This document shows positions 51,958 to 60,606 of a stretch of DNA of 64,000 bases, one piece after another. Location: the NCBI GenBank assembly GCA_031386665.1, contig JANNCN010000015.1, positions 1-64,000 on the forward strand, given 5' to 3'. Positions within the stretch are counted from its first letter, which is position 1. The number at the start of each line of letters is the position of its first letter. This DNA is from JANYCG01 sp031386665 (lineage in GTDB: Bacteria; Pseudomonadota; Gammaproteobacteria; Burkholderiales; Burkholderiaceae_C). The notes under the pieces are model-generated. The model was given only the letters and a program-made list of their open reading frames with translations. It ran no database searches and had not been told where the DNA came from. The position numbers were made by a program, and so were the translations under genes.

Positions 51958-52014
51958 TATGGAAAACCCTAGATTGAGTTCGGTGTTTTTAACCTCTGTT
52001 TGACGCTTGTCGGG

Positions 52015-52302
52015 TCAGCCCATCACTGCTTCGCGGGCGGCCTCGTCCAACACATCCTGCGAAACACCATGCTTCTTCAGAGCTTCGAGCAAGCGTGCGG
52101 TTGCACCAAAAGAGTACTGCGCTTCATCCCGACGCAGACCTTCACTCACATAGGCTTTGAGTAAAGCTTGGTAGCCCACAAACCCTTTGTGAGGTGCAAT
52201 TTCCTTCATTGAATCCACCACGTCCTGCGCAATGCGCAGCGTGATAACGGTCATAGGCCGGTCTTTGGCCAGGCGGGATTTGATGCGTTCAGGAATGCTC
52301 AT
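52015..52302 (-). CDS. BrnA/CopG-type antitoxin
   Basis: 95 aa from the ATG at 52302; the frame is open upstream through the toxin gene but only this start gives a normal length. The N-terminal half TVITLRIAQDVVDSMKEIAP and HKGFVGYQALLKAYVSEGLR is a ribbon-helix-helix-type DNA-binding domain; the remainder binds the toxin. It overlaps the toxin 3' end by 14 bp, so translation is coupled. The antitoxin should repress the shared promoter at 52595-52622. Confidence 0.85.
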   Translation of the reverse strand: MSIPERIKSRLAKDRPMTVITLRIAQDVVDSMKEIAPHKGFVGYQALLKAYVSEGLRRDEAQYSFGATARLLEALKKHGVSQDVLDEAAREAVMG

Positions 52303-52588
52303 GGTCTCGTCGCTCCCTTTGGGTGGCCGGTCTGGCGGAAATGATGCGGATGAACTCAGATTCGAGCTGGATATGAACCACAAACAACAAACGCCCCACT
52401 GCGTCAAAACCGACAATTGCGTCGCGGGCTTCATCTTTTCGTTCGGCATCTACCAAACGAAACAGAGGGTCGAAAAACACGGTGGCCGCCTGCTGAAATG
52501 TGACGCCTCCGTGCTTGCCAGGATTATTTTTGGCTTTGAGATCATTCCAAACAAAGGACGCGTCGTTAAGTTCGTAATACACATCCAT
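52289..52588 (-). CDS. brnT: BrnT family ribonuclease toxin
   Basis: 99 aa. Recognised by FVWNDLKAKNNPGKHGGVTF, QQAATVFFDPLFRLVD and IRIISARPATQRERRD, the BrnT pattern of an mRNA-cleaving RelE-fold toxin. The N-terminus has about ten extra residues before the conserved FxW. The ATG lies only seven bases after the predicted -10 box, so the mRNA may be leaderless. Forms a type II module with the overlapping antitoxin. Confidence 0.88.
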   Translation of the reverse strand: MDVYYELNDASFVWNDLKAKNNPGKHGGVTFQQAATVFFDPLFRLVDAERKDEARDAIVGFDAVGRLLFVVHIQLESEFIRIISARPATQRERRDHEHS

Positions 52589-52594
52589 GGCTTG

Positions 52595-52622
52595 ATTTTA
52601 ATGTGACAATTTACATTGTCAA
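52595..52622 (-). promoter_or_regulatory. brnTA promoter with palindromic operator
   Basis: Minus strand: TTGACA (52622-52617), 16-base spacer, TAAAAT (52600-52595). An 18-bp palindrome TGACAAT-N4-ATTGTCA (52604-52621) fills the -35 box and spacer, fitting autorepression by the antitoxin or the complex. The brnT ATG at 52588 is where transcription would start. Confidence 0.75.
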
Positions 52623-52839
52623 TACAATGAATTGATTGCGAGCGTCCCAGACGCCTGAGCCACCCGTCTCTTCGCATTTGATACACAAAATGTCCGGGCA
52701 CCGTACTGCGCCACCGGGGCGAACTCGTACGGCAATTTGGGCCCTATCAATGTCCTTTAGGCCAGCACCAGATTGGTCTGTGCGGAAAGTTTACGCGTCC
52801 CTGATTCAGGCAATCGCTGCCCAAACCCTGCTCAAGGAT

Positions 52840-53922
52840 CTAGGCTAAGCGACGCTTCATCCAGCGATAAAGGGGCCGCTCGACCAGCGAATAATGCACC
52901 CACGAATAGACCAACACGGCCACGATGGCCGCAACATAGTACGTCAACGGAAACTTCTGAAATAGAGTGACGCGATTGGCGATCAAACTAAAAACACTGA
53001 GAACTGCAATGTGGCCGAGGTACATGAAGTAGGACGCATCTCCTAACTTCGCTGTTAGGTTGGCCAGGCTGCCCTACGCAGCGGGAGCAATCAGAGCGAA
53101 AGCCACAAGGCAAACTGATGCGCCGCCAACTAGCAAAACCCTCTGAGGCGCATGATGAAAACCTGCCAAACCCGACGGGTGCAGCAAGTCAGCATGGAGT
53201 TGATAGTAAATTGCCGCCACACCCAGCCCAAGCGCTGACATTGCCCATGGCCACCACGCTTGCGCTGACTTGTGTTTTGCCACAAAGTGAAATATCAAAA
53301 ACCCAGCTGCAAACTCTAAGATCAGTGGAAAGAGAAAAAATTCGTGCAGTAAGGTGACCTCTGAAAACCGCCGTGGCTGGTAAAGGTCAGTCATGAAAAA
53401 GCAGATGGTAGATATCGCTACAAATAAACCACTTGCTAAAACTGCTGGCTGGAGAAACCGTCTCGGGAAAAGTAACAGAATTCCGAGCATTGTGTAAAAG
53501 TAAAGCTCAAACGACAGTGTCCAAGTAATTGGCAGTAAATTGAGATTCAAGCCTTGAGGTATCAGAAAGAAGGAATTCAGCAGATTTTTCTCATTCCGTG
53601 AGCCCAATACAACCCAAGCAATACAGTAAATAATAAAAAAAGGCCACCAACCTGCGTAGATGCGGGCTAAACGATGGGTGTAAAAACGAAGAGCAATCTT
53701 GCCGGACTCGGCCTGAAGCGGCAGATTTTGAATGGTGTGAGCCATTATTGATCCACTCAAAACAAAGAAAATATCAACCCCCATGAATCCCATTTCGGTA
53801 AAGTATTTCCACGCAGGTACAAAACTTTCGTGGACTGTCGAATTGAAAACTGGTTGCCTGGCATGATGAACACAAACCGCAAATGCAGCAAAGAATCTTA
53901 GTATTTAAATGTTTTTAATCAT
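52840..53922 (-). pseudogene. Acyltransferase 3 family gene with two in-frame stop codons
   Basis: One continuous 361-codon frame from ATG 53922 to the stop at 52840, interrupted by TAA at 53907-53905 (codon 6) and TAG at 53076-53074. Read through, it starts MIKNI(stop)ILRFFAAFAVCVHHARQ..., continues GVDIFFVLSGSIMA and ends GDASYFMYLGHIAV ... ERPLYRWMKRR: a full-length OafA/WecH-like membrane acyltransferase (about ten helices) with the catalytic His in VHHA. Both stops fit single C-to-T changes of Gln codons (CAA, CAG). The DNA is more AT-rich than its neighbours, which suggests transfer. Probably inactive. Confidence 0.85.
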
Positions 53923-54093
53923 ATTTGAGGGAAGCAATTGAGTGCATCAATTGAATTTGAAAACATTCCGTCCAACTGGCGCTTATTTTGAGTGGTTTGA
54001 TGCCAATCGCATCAACAGAGCCGTGAGAGTTTAGCGGGACGCCAAGGGAAGCTCTTAACTTTAATATTTCAAAGAGAGATGGCTCCAAAAAAC

Positions 54094-54210
54094 AAAAAAA
54101 ACCTGCAGGTTCTTTTTTTAAGAAAATCTGCAATTTTGTCATTTTTTAGATCAGTTAAGGCTCTAGCTCTCAAATAATATAGATAGTTTGCTATTATTAG
54201 CATAGCAAAC
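54094..54210 (-). repeat. Repeat element E5
   Basis: Minus-strand copy. Hairpin GTTTGCTAT-N7-ATAGCAAAC with perfect 9-bp arms (54210-54186), CTATCTATATTATTT, core GAGAGCTAGAGCC, and a palindrome at 54117-54094 with core ACCTGCAGGT. One arm base differs from E3/E4 (A for G on the plus strand), which is a G.U pair in minus-strand RNA. It follows the outer-membrane protein stop (54249) and precedes the broken acyltransferase. The rest of the 326-bp gap (53923-54248) shows no supportable gene. Confidence 0.8.
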
Positions 54211-54248
54211 ATCCCGCTAAGCCCAACGCCCAACGCCGCGTCCAATCG

Positions 54249-55499
54249 TCAAAACCGCCAGCGCAACGAGGTGGTCAAGCTGCGCTCAATGCGGTCTGGC
54301 GATTGGCCCAGCAAGCCGCGGGCGGCGCGGTTGCTTTGAATCGTCAACGACTCGGTCACCAGTGACCAGTGTGGGTTGATGCGCCAGTGGTAGGCCAGCG
54401 CCACCGCGCGACCGTCTTCGGAGTTCGGATCAAGCGGTATCACGTCGCTTTGCAATTCTTGGGTGCTGAATTTGTCAAAACGCAGCGCGACCGTGCCTGG
54501 CCCCAGGGGGTGAGTGGCCAACAGGTAGAACGCGCTGAAATCCAAATGCACGGCACCCGCGCCCATCAGGGTGTTGCCATGCAGCGCTTGGCCCGCCAGC
54601 TCCCACTGGCCCAAGCCGTGCAAACGTGCGCCCACATGGTGAAAGCGGGTGTGCCAGCTGTATTGGCCACCGCGAATGGCCAGTGGGTCGCCACGGTTGT
54701 CGTAATGCAGGGCCGACAGCTCCAGTGCAACGCCTTCAAGCGCGTAGCCATAGCTTGCGCCCAAGTAGTAGCCCCAGCGGTCGTCAATTTCTTTGAACGC
54801 GCTGACCGCCCGCGACTGCTGCGCAAGCTCTGCCCCTGGTCGAAAAACGGGCAAGTCGGGCAGTGGCACAGATTCGGTCAATCCCGCCAACCTGTCCCCC
54901 ACCGACCAGCCGCGCCACGCCAGCAGGCTGCCGATGGGGTCGTTGCCAGTGAAGAGTGCGGCTGTCAGGCCAAAGTCATGCGGCGAGCCGCTGGGTCGGC
55001 CTTTGCGCAGCCAATTGACTTCAATGCCTTTGGTGCGCAGTTCCTCGCCCATCCAATTGTTCAGGGCCGAGCTGGACACGGTGTGTTGCGGCGTCCAACC
55101 CAGGCTGTCGTAATCGAGTTCGAAGCTGGTGGCGGGGAAGAACGCGCCGACCTTCAGGCGGGTCTTCCACGCGCCACTGGGCAAGGGGTTCCAGGCAAGC
55201 CAGGCTTCGGTCACGTCAAAAATGCCCGCCCGGTCGTCGCTGGCGCTCAGCACGACGCTGGCTGACCAAGCATCAAGCAGATCGGCGTCTGCCCGCAGTT
55301 GGGCTTGCCCAAGCCGGAACGCACCGCGGGAGCGGTCATAGCGCGACTTGTCAAAACCGCCCTGGGTGACGCTCAATTCGGCGTTGGTTGCGTTCAAACG
55401 CAAATCCAGCAAGCCACGCAACTCGACTGCGCCAACAGGTGCTGCGGCGCCCAGCAATGCGGCTGTGTTCAACGTCACTTTTTGAACCCAAGCAGTCAT
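54249..55499 (-). CDS. Putative outer-membrane beta-barrel protein
   Basis: 416 aa from the ATG at 55499, which gives a signal peptide (MTAWVQKVTLNTAALLGAAA, cleavage near VGAVE); the longer frame lacks one. The rest alternates polar and aromatic residues in beta-strand fashion (GLLDLRLNATNAEL, GYYLGASYGYALEGVALEL) and ends in Phe (TTSLRWRF), the outer-membrane barrel end signal. No named porin family is recognised. It is divergent from the DUF4331 gene with 187 bp between starts. Confidence 0.75.
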   Translation of the reverse strand: MTAWVQKVTLNTAALLGAAAPVGAVELRGLLDLRLNATNAELSVTQGGFDKSRYDRSRGAFRLGQAQLRADADLLDAWSASVVLSASDDRAGIFDVTEAWLAWNPLPSGAWKTRLKVGAFFPATSFELDYDSLGWTPQHTVSSSALNNWMGEELRTKGIEVNWLRKGRPSGSPHDFGLTAALFTGNDPIGSLLAWRGWSVGDRLAGLTESVPLPDLPVFRPGAELAQQSRAVSAFKEIDDRWGYYLGASYGYALEGVALELSALHYDNRGDPLAIRGGQYSWHTRFHHVGARLHGLGQWELAGQALHGNTLMGAGAVHLDFSAFYLLATHPLGPGTVALRFDKFSTQELQSDVIPLDPNSEDGRAVALAYHWRINPHWSLVTESLTIQSNRAARGLLGQSPDRIERSLTTSLRWRF

Positions 55500-55686
55500 A
55501 GTTTGTATTGCAGATTGACTCTGTTTTTGCCAAAAAGAACCGACAAATTCAAATTTATTTTTCAAAAAATTGAATCCAGTTGCGCACTTGCCACGTATCT
55601 CCTGTTGGCAGCATGCGCAGTATGTCAGCAAACGTTGCCATTCATTTGTCGAAAAATTTGTCAACAACTTTCACCGGAGTTTGATC

Positions 55687-57252
55687 ATGACAGTCATCAT
55701 CAGAAAGCGCCACTTGGCGCACAGCACTTTGGCCCACGCCACGCTCATTGCCTTGGCAGGGCTGGCCAGTGCGGCCGTATCGCCCAGCTTTGCTTCCAGC
55801 CACCGAGAGGCGCCCTTCATCACTACGCAACCCAAGGTGGACGGCACCGACCTGTACATGTTCAATAGCTATGAAACGGGCCGCGACGGCTACGTGACCG
55901 TGCTGGCCAACTACCAGCCGCTGCAAGCTCCCTATGGCGGGCCCAACTACTTCAAAATGGATCCCAATGCGCTGTATGAGATTCACATCGACAACAACGG
56001 CGATGCCAAGGAAGACCTGACGTTTCAGTTTCGATTTCAAAACAATTTCAAAGCCATCACCTTGCCCATTGGCGGGCAAAACATCGGCATTCCCTTGACT
56101 CAGGCAGGGCAGGTGTCCGCTCCCAATGCGGGCGCGTTGAACGTCAACGAAAAATTCACGCTGAACCTGGTTCGGGGCGACCGCAGAACTGGCGCAGTCA
56201 GTGCAGTGTCCAAGGTGGGTACGGGAGCTACGCTGTTTGACAAACCGGTCGACAACATTGGTACCAAAACGATTCCTGACTACGCAGGCTACGCGGCGCA
56301 GCACATTCACAGCGTCAACATTCCAGGATGCGCCACCCCCGCGCGGGTTTTTGTGGGTCAGCGGCAAGAAGGATTTGCCGTCAACTTGGGCACCATTTTT
56401 GACCTGGTCAACGCGCCACTCGGCGTGATCACCGACCCAGCGCTGATCAACGCTGCGCCCAACGTATTGGCCGACGCGAACGTCACCACCCTGGCACTTG
56501 AAATTCACAAAAGCTGCCTGCTGGCCGCCGGCAGCACAGACCCCGTGATTGGCGCGTGGACGACTGCCAGCGTGCGGCAAAGCCAGCTTGTCAACGCCAC
56601 CCCACCCAGCGGCCACCAAACCACTGTGACCTATGGCGGCGGTTGGGCTCAGGTGTCGCGTTTGGGTATGCCTTTGGTCAACGAGGTGGTGATTGGCTTG
56701 GGCGACAAAGACAAATTCAACGGGTCAGTCCCGCGAAATGACGGCCAGTTTGCGGCTTATGTGACCAACCCGTCACTGCCCGCTTTGCTGGAAATCGCAC
56801 TGGCTTTGCCGGGTATTGCGCCGACCAACTTTCCGCGCACCGATCTGGTGACGACTTTTCTCACCGGGATTCCGGGTGTGAACCAACCTGCCAACGTGGT
56901 CGGTTCCGAAATGCTGCGGCTGAACACCGCCATCCCCGCGGTGGCTTTTCCACTGCAAAACCGCCTGGCTATTGTGGGCAGCCTGCTGTCTGGCGGCACC
57001 GATTTTGCGGGTTACCCGAATGGCCGACGCCCCAAAGACGACGTGGTTGACATCTCTTTGGTGGCCGTGATGGGTGGCCTGTGCATGGCCAATGGCAATG
57101 CCAACGCACTGGGTCTGGGCGCGAACTGCAAACCATCGGCTGTGCCGCTGGGCGCCACTGCCTTCAAATTGCACGATGCAGTGGACCAAGCGGTTGCCCC
57201 GTTTTTGCCAGGCTTTCCCTACCTGAACACACCCCTGCCCGGTGCTATGTAA
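55687..57252 (+). CDS. DUF4331 domain protein, secreted
   Basis: 521 aa. The ATG at 55687 has CGGAG seven bases upstream and opens a signal peptide ending near SPSFASS. The mature start SSHREAPFITTQPKVDGTDL and the next block YMFNSYETGRDGYVTVLANY are typical of DUF4331, a family of unknown function found in environmental Proteobacteria. Acidic DNNGDAKEDLTF resembles a calcium-type loop. It is followed after 19 bp by a PEP-CTERM gene, so both may be co-expressed surface or extracellular proteins. Confidence 0.85.
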   Translation: MTVIIRKRHLAHSTLAHATLIALAGLASAAVSPSFASSHREAPFITTQPKVDGTDLYMFNSYETGRDGYVTVLANYQPLQAPYGGPNYFKMDPNALYEIHIDNNGDAKEDLTFQFRFQNNFKAITLPIGGQNIGIPLTQAGQVSAPNAGALNVNEKFTLNLVRGDRRTGAVSAVSKVGTGATLFDKPVDNIGTKTIPDYAGYAAQHIHSVNIPGCATPARVFVGQRQEGFAVNLGTIFDLVNAPLGVITDPALINAAPNVLADANVTTLALEIHKSCLLAAGSTDPVIGAWTTASVRQSQLVNATPPSGHQTTVTYGGGWAQVSRLGMPLVNEVVIGLGDKDKFNGSVPRNDGQFAAYVTNPSLPALLEIALALPGIAPTNFPRTDLVTTFLTGIPGVNQPANVVGSEMLRLNTAIPAVAFPLQNRLAIVGSLLSGGTDFAGYPNGRRPKDDVVDISLVAVMGGLCMANGNANALGLGANCKPSAVPLGATAFKLHDAVDQAVAPFLPGFPYLNTPLPGAM

Positions 57253-57271
57253 GCCAAACCAGGAGCACACC

Positions 57272-57955
57272 ATGAAAAAATCACTACTTCACCGGGCCAT
57301 CGCCATGGCCCAAGGCGTCACGCTGACTCTGGGGTTGGCAACGGCCTTGTCGGCCAGCCTGGCAGGCAGCGCCAATGCGGGCGTCATCACCTTTGCACCC
57401 TTGAGCGAGTTTGGCGTGGCCTTTGCGGATGGCGACCAAATTACCGCACAGGGGTTCAACCTGCGGTTGTCAAGCGGCAATGCGAATTCGTTTTTCATCG
57501 CGGGGCTGGAGGGCGCTGGCAGCTATGCCAGCAACGGCACGCAAAGCCTTTACGCTGCCAACGATGCGGATATTGTGCTCACGGCAGACTCAAGTGGTCG
57601 CTTCAACCTCATCTCATTTGAGCTGGGTGGCGGCAACTTGGCGTTTCTGGACCCTTTGCAAGCTGGCAATGCAGAACCTTGGGCTACCCAACTGGACTTA
57701 ATTGGCACGACGGTTGACAACCTGGTGCTGATGGCCAGCTTCTTGATCGACCCGACGACAGGGGGCCTGTTCAACTTTGCAGTGAACTGGAACGACTTGA
57801 CCGAGGTGCAATTCAGGGTGGCAGGCGGCGACTACAGCCTGGACAACATCAACCTGCAAGCAGTGCCTGAGCCCGGCTCGCTGGCATTGCTGGGCTTGGG
57901 ATTGGCTGGCTTGGTCGCCTCACGGCGACTTCGCGCCCAGCCAAGAGGCGGGTAG
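57272..57955 (+). CDS. PEP-CTERM sorting domain protein
   Basis: 227 aa. AGGAG lies seven bases before the ATG. Signal peptide (cleavage near SANAGV), then a beta-rich NF038120-type or similar passenger (SFELGGGNLAFLDPLQAGN, VQFRVAGGDYSLDNINLQ) and the C-terminal VPEPGSLALLGLGLAGLVAS plus an Arg cluster, the exosortase sorting signal. The passenger family is not recognised with confidence; it resembles other short PEP-CTERM surface proteins. The exosortase gene is elsewhere. Confidence 0.88.
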   Translation: MKKSLLHRAIAMAQGVTLTLGLATALSASLAGSANAGVITFAPLSEFGVAFADGDQITAQGFNLRLSSGNANSFFIAGLEGAGSYASNGTQSLYAANDADIVLTADSSGRFNLISFELGGGNLAFLDPLQAGNAEPWATQLDLIGTTVDNLVLMASFLIDPTTGGLFNFAVNWNDLTEVQFRVAGGDYSLDNINLQAVPEPGSLALLGLGLAGLVASRRLRAQPRGG

Positions 57956-57992
57956 CCACGCAACCCGCACGTGGAAACTTGTCGACTCGCCT

Positions 57993-59195
57993 CTAAAGCG
58001 CTTCGGCAAGACCCAAAATGGCGGTGGATTGGCTTGACAGGACACCGCCATTGCCGTGCGCCAAAGCCGTTGTGGCCCCGGGCACTTGGCGCGCACCGCA
58101 AACACCCTGCAATTGCTGCACCGCTTCAATCAGGGCAAAAATGCCGTACATACCCGGGTGGACGCAAGACAGACCGCCCCCGTTCGTATTGACTGGCAAG
58201 CGCCCGCCAGGTGCAATTGCTCCGCCTTCGACAAACGCACCGCCCTCGCCTTTTTTGCAAAAACCAAGGTCTTCCAAAAACAACAGCGTATTGATGGTGA
58301 AGGCGTCATACAGTTCAACCACGTCGATGTCTTTGGCAGACAACCCTGCCATGGCATAAGCTTCACGCCCCGACTGGCTGGCCGCAGTCACAGTCAAATC
58401 GGGCATGCTGGAGATCTGCCTGTGCCAAACCGCCGTGGCATTGCCCAGCACGTAGACGGGCGGCCGAGCCAAGTGTTTGGCGCGATCAGCCAGCACCAGC
58501 ACATAAGCACCGCCGCCGTCTGTTACCAAACAGCAATCGCGCACGCTCAAAGGGTCTGACACCATGCGCGCCTTCAGAACATCGTCAATACTGAGTGGGT
58601 CGCGCATGAAGGCTTGAGGGTTCAGTTGCGCCCAAGCCCGCGCAGCCACCGCGACTTCGGCCAAATGGCGACGGGTGGTGCCAAATTCATGCATATGGCG
58701 TGACGCGGCCAGCGCGTAAGCAGACAAAGGCTGCATTGGCTCGTACGGGTTTTCAAACGGTTGGGGGTCCAGCCATTTTCGGGCTTTGGCCACTTCAGCC
58801 CGACCAAACTGTGCCGTGCGCTGAACGCTGCCGTAGCACACCAACACCGCATTGCATTGCCCGGACTGAAGCGCCTGCATGGCCGGCAGCAAATGCGCGA
58901 TGAAGCTCGAGCCACCCAACATGGTGCCGTTGACGTAGCGCGGGTTCAGCCCCAGGTACTCGGCCACTGGCATGGCCCACATGGTGGACGTGGTGCTGGC
59001 CGTGCACAAGCCATCAATATCGGTCATTTTCAGGCCTGCATCGGCTACTGCAGCATGGGCCGACCGCGCCAGCAATTCCATGTCGTTGTAGCCGTGGGCC
59101 TCCCCAAAGCCAAAGGTGCCCACGCCGACAATGGCCGCGCTGCCTCGCAATGCTTTGAGTTCTGGGGAAACCGATAGATGAGGAGCGCCGCTCAT
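57993..59195 (-). CDS. Thiolase-family protein (acetyl-CoA acetyltransferase / lipid-transfer type)
   Basis: 400 aa. SCP-x-type thiolase fold: IVGVGTFGFGEAHGYNDMEL at the N-terminus, GLCTASTTSTMWAMPVAEYL with the expected nucleophile Cys region, ELYDAFTINTLLFLEDLGF, and NTNGGGLSCVHPGMYGIFAL near the C-terminus carrying the catalytic His. Works with DUF35 Zn-ribbon proteins, as its overlapping upstream neighbour confirms. Probably the thiolytic or retro-Claisen/aldol step of an acyl-CoA side-chain pathway. Last gene of the operon. Confidence 0.88.
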   Translation of the reverse strand: MSGAPHLSVSPELKALRGSAAIVGVGTFGFGEAHGYNDMELLARSAHAAVADAGLKMTDIDGLCTASTTSTMWAMPVAEYLGLNPRYVNGTMLGGSSFIAHLLPAMQALQSGQCNAVLVCYGSVQRTAQFGRAEVAKARKWLDPQPFENPYEPMQPLSAYALAASRHMHEFGTTRRHLAEVAVAARAWAQLNPQAFMRDPLSIDDVLKARMVSDPLSVRDCCLVTDGGGAYVLVLADRAKHLARPPVYVLGNATAVWHRQISSMPDLTVTAASQSGREAYAMAGLSAKDIDVVELYDAFTINTLLFLEDLGFCKKGEGGAFVEGGAIAPGGRLPVNTNGGGLSCVHPGMYGIFALIEAVQQLQGVCGARQVPGATTALAHGNGGVLSSQSTAILGLAEAL

Positions 59196-59599
59196 GCTGG
59201 CGCTCCGGTTAGGTCAAAAACAACCAAGCCGTTGCCATCGGTCACTTGCACGCGGGCTTGCACCCGCAGGCCAATGCGCACCGCATCGGGTGGCAGCAAG
59301 GTGACACGGCTCATCAGGCGCACCCCTTCGTCCAGATCGATCAGGCTGACGTTGTAGTCGCCCCCGGCCTCCGGCCTGCGCCGAACTGTGGTGCTAGCGT
59401 AAACCGTGCCCAAGCCACTGGGTGCGGCCCAAACGGGGTCGCCCGCACCGCAGTACGGGCAAATTTCGCGCGGAAAATAAATGTGCTGGCCGCATGCATT
59501 GCATCGTTGAATCAAAAAACAGCCTTGGTTCAAATGGGTTTGGTGCTGGCCGAGAATGCCGCCCACTGGCGACTTGGCAGTTTCAGTCATGGCGTTCAA
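59192..59599 (-). CDS. Zn-ribbon/OB-fold (DUF35) acyl-CoA-associated protein
   Basis: 135 aa. Rubredoxin-like zinc ribbon CNACGQHIYFPREICPYCG (residues about 33-51), followed by an OB-fold with GTVYASTTVRRRPEAGGDYN and VSLIDLDEGVRLMSRVTLL. Such proteins pair with SCP-x thiolases as subunit or CoA-binding partner. Overlaps the thiolase start and the SDR stop (ATGA on both sides). Confidence 0.9.
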   Translation of the reverse strand: MNAMTETAKSPVGGILGQHQTHLNQGCFLIQRCNACGQHIYFPREICPYCGAGDPVWAAPSGLGTVYASTTVRRRPEAGGDYNVSLIDLDEGVRLMSRVTLLPPDAVRIGLRVQARVQVTDGNGLVVFDLTGAPA

Positions 59600-60510
59600 A
59601 CAGGGTCCCAGGAGAACACATCGGCGGAGCGATCCAGCGCGTAGAAACTGGCTTTGAGCGCGGGCAGCGCATGACTGGCAATAGACTCTGGCGTCCAGCC
59701 CTCGCTGCGCTGCACAGACCGCAAGGGCCGCGGCTGACTCATCAGAAAAATTTCGTTGTTGCGCACTGCAAATACCTGGCCATTGGCGTCAGACCCCGCA
59801 TCGCTGGCCAGGCAAACCGCCAGGGGCGCAATTTTGGCAGGCGTCATCTGCTTGATGCGGTCAACCCGCGCTTGCTGCTCGGGCGTGTCGGTTGGAATGG
59901 CCCCAATCATTCGGCTCCAAGCGAAGGGCGCAATGCAGTTGGAACGCACCTTGAACCGCTGCATATCCAGCGCGATAGATTTGGACAAAGCCATCACACC
60001 CAGTTTGGCGGCTGAATAATTGGCTTGCCCCAGATTACCGACCAAGCCCGAGGTTGAAGTCATGTGAATGTAATTGCCGCTGCCCTGCTCTTTGAAATGC
60101 GAAGCTGCTGCCCGACTGACGTGATAGGCCCCGTACAAATGAACCTTAATGACAGCATCCCATTCGTCATCGGCCATTTTGAAAAAGAAACGGTCGCGCA
60201 AGATACCCGCGTTGTTCACCACCACGTCAATGCGGCCAAAGGCATCCAGCGCAGTTTGCACGATTTTTCCGGCAGATGCGGCTTCGCTCACGCTGTCGGT
60301 GTTGGCTGCGGCTTCACCGCCCATGGTCTTGATTTCATTCACCACGGCCTGCGCGGGCCCCGCATCGTGCCCGTCGCCTGCTACAGAGGCGCCAATGTCG
60401 TTCACCACCACCCGGGCACCCTCGCGGGCAAAAGCCAAGGCCATGTCGCGCCCTATGCCACCACCCGCGCCCGTGACGACGACGACTTTTCCTTCTACCA
60501 TCTTGCTCAT
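59596..60510 (-). CDS. Short-chain dehydrogenase/reductase (3-hydroxyacyl-CoA dehydrogenase-like)
   Basis: 304 aa. Cofactor motif TGAGGGIGRDMALAFA (residues about 13-28), NNAGILRDR, and the YxxxK pair in NYSAAKLGVMALSK. The insertion GDGHDAGPAQAVVNEIKTMG after the NAD domain resembles the dehydrogenase half of peroxisomal multifunctional enzyme type 2. The ATG at 60510 has GGAG five bases upstream. Likely oxidises a 3-hydroxyacyl-CoA in the pathway of its neighbours. Confidence 0.9.
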   Translation of the reverse strand: MSKMVEGKVVVVTGAGGGIGRDMALAFAREGARVVVNDIGASVAGDGHDAGPAQAVVNEIKTMGGEAAANTDSVSEAASAGKIVQTALDAFGRIDVVVNNAGILRDRFFFKMADDEWDAVIKVHLYGAYHVSRAAASHFKEQGSGNYIHMTSTSGLVGNLGQANYSAAKLGVMALSKSIALDMQRFKVRSNCIAPFAWSRMIGAIPTDTPEQQARVDRIKQMTPAKIAPLAVCLASDAGSDANGQVFAVRNNEIFLMSQPRPLRSVQRSEGWTPESIASHALPALKASFYALDRSADVFSWDPV

Positions 60511-60606
60511 CTTGGCTCCAATCCTTGCGTTGCTATTGGTATTGCTGTCAGGGTTTAGTTTATCGGGGTGTCAGCAGACTCAAATGAAGACCGCTGATGG
60601 GCCTCT

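Noticed and set aside
52636..52848. 70-codon plus-strand frame between brnT and the acyltransferase
   Set aside because: No ribosome site and no recognisable family; it overlaps the acyltransferase end on the opposite strand.
52840..53922. Programmed stop-codon readthrough or recoding in the acyltransferase
   Set aside because: TAA and TAG both occur, other genes use them as normal stops, and no stimulatory structure was seen; simple nonsense mutation or sequencing error is more likely.
53915..54142. 75-codon open frame between the acyltransferase and element E5
   Set aside because: It starts inside the element, has no ribosome site, and its sequence shows no family or codon pattern; it most likely arises from AT-rich intergenic DNA.
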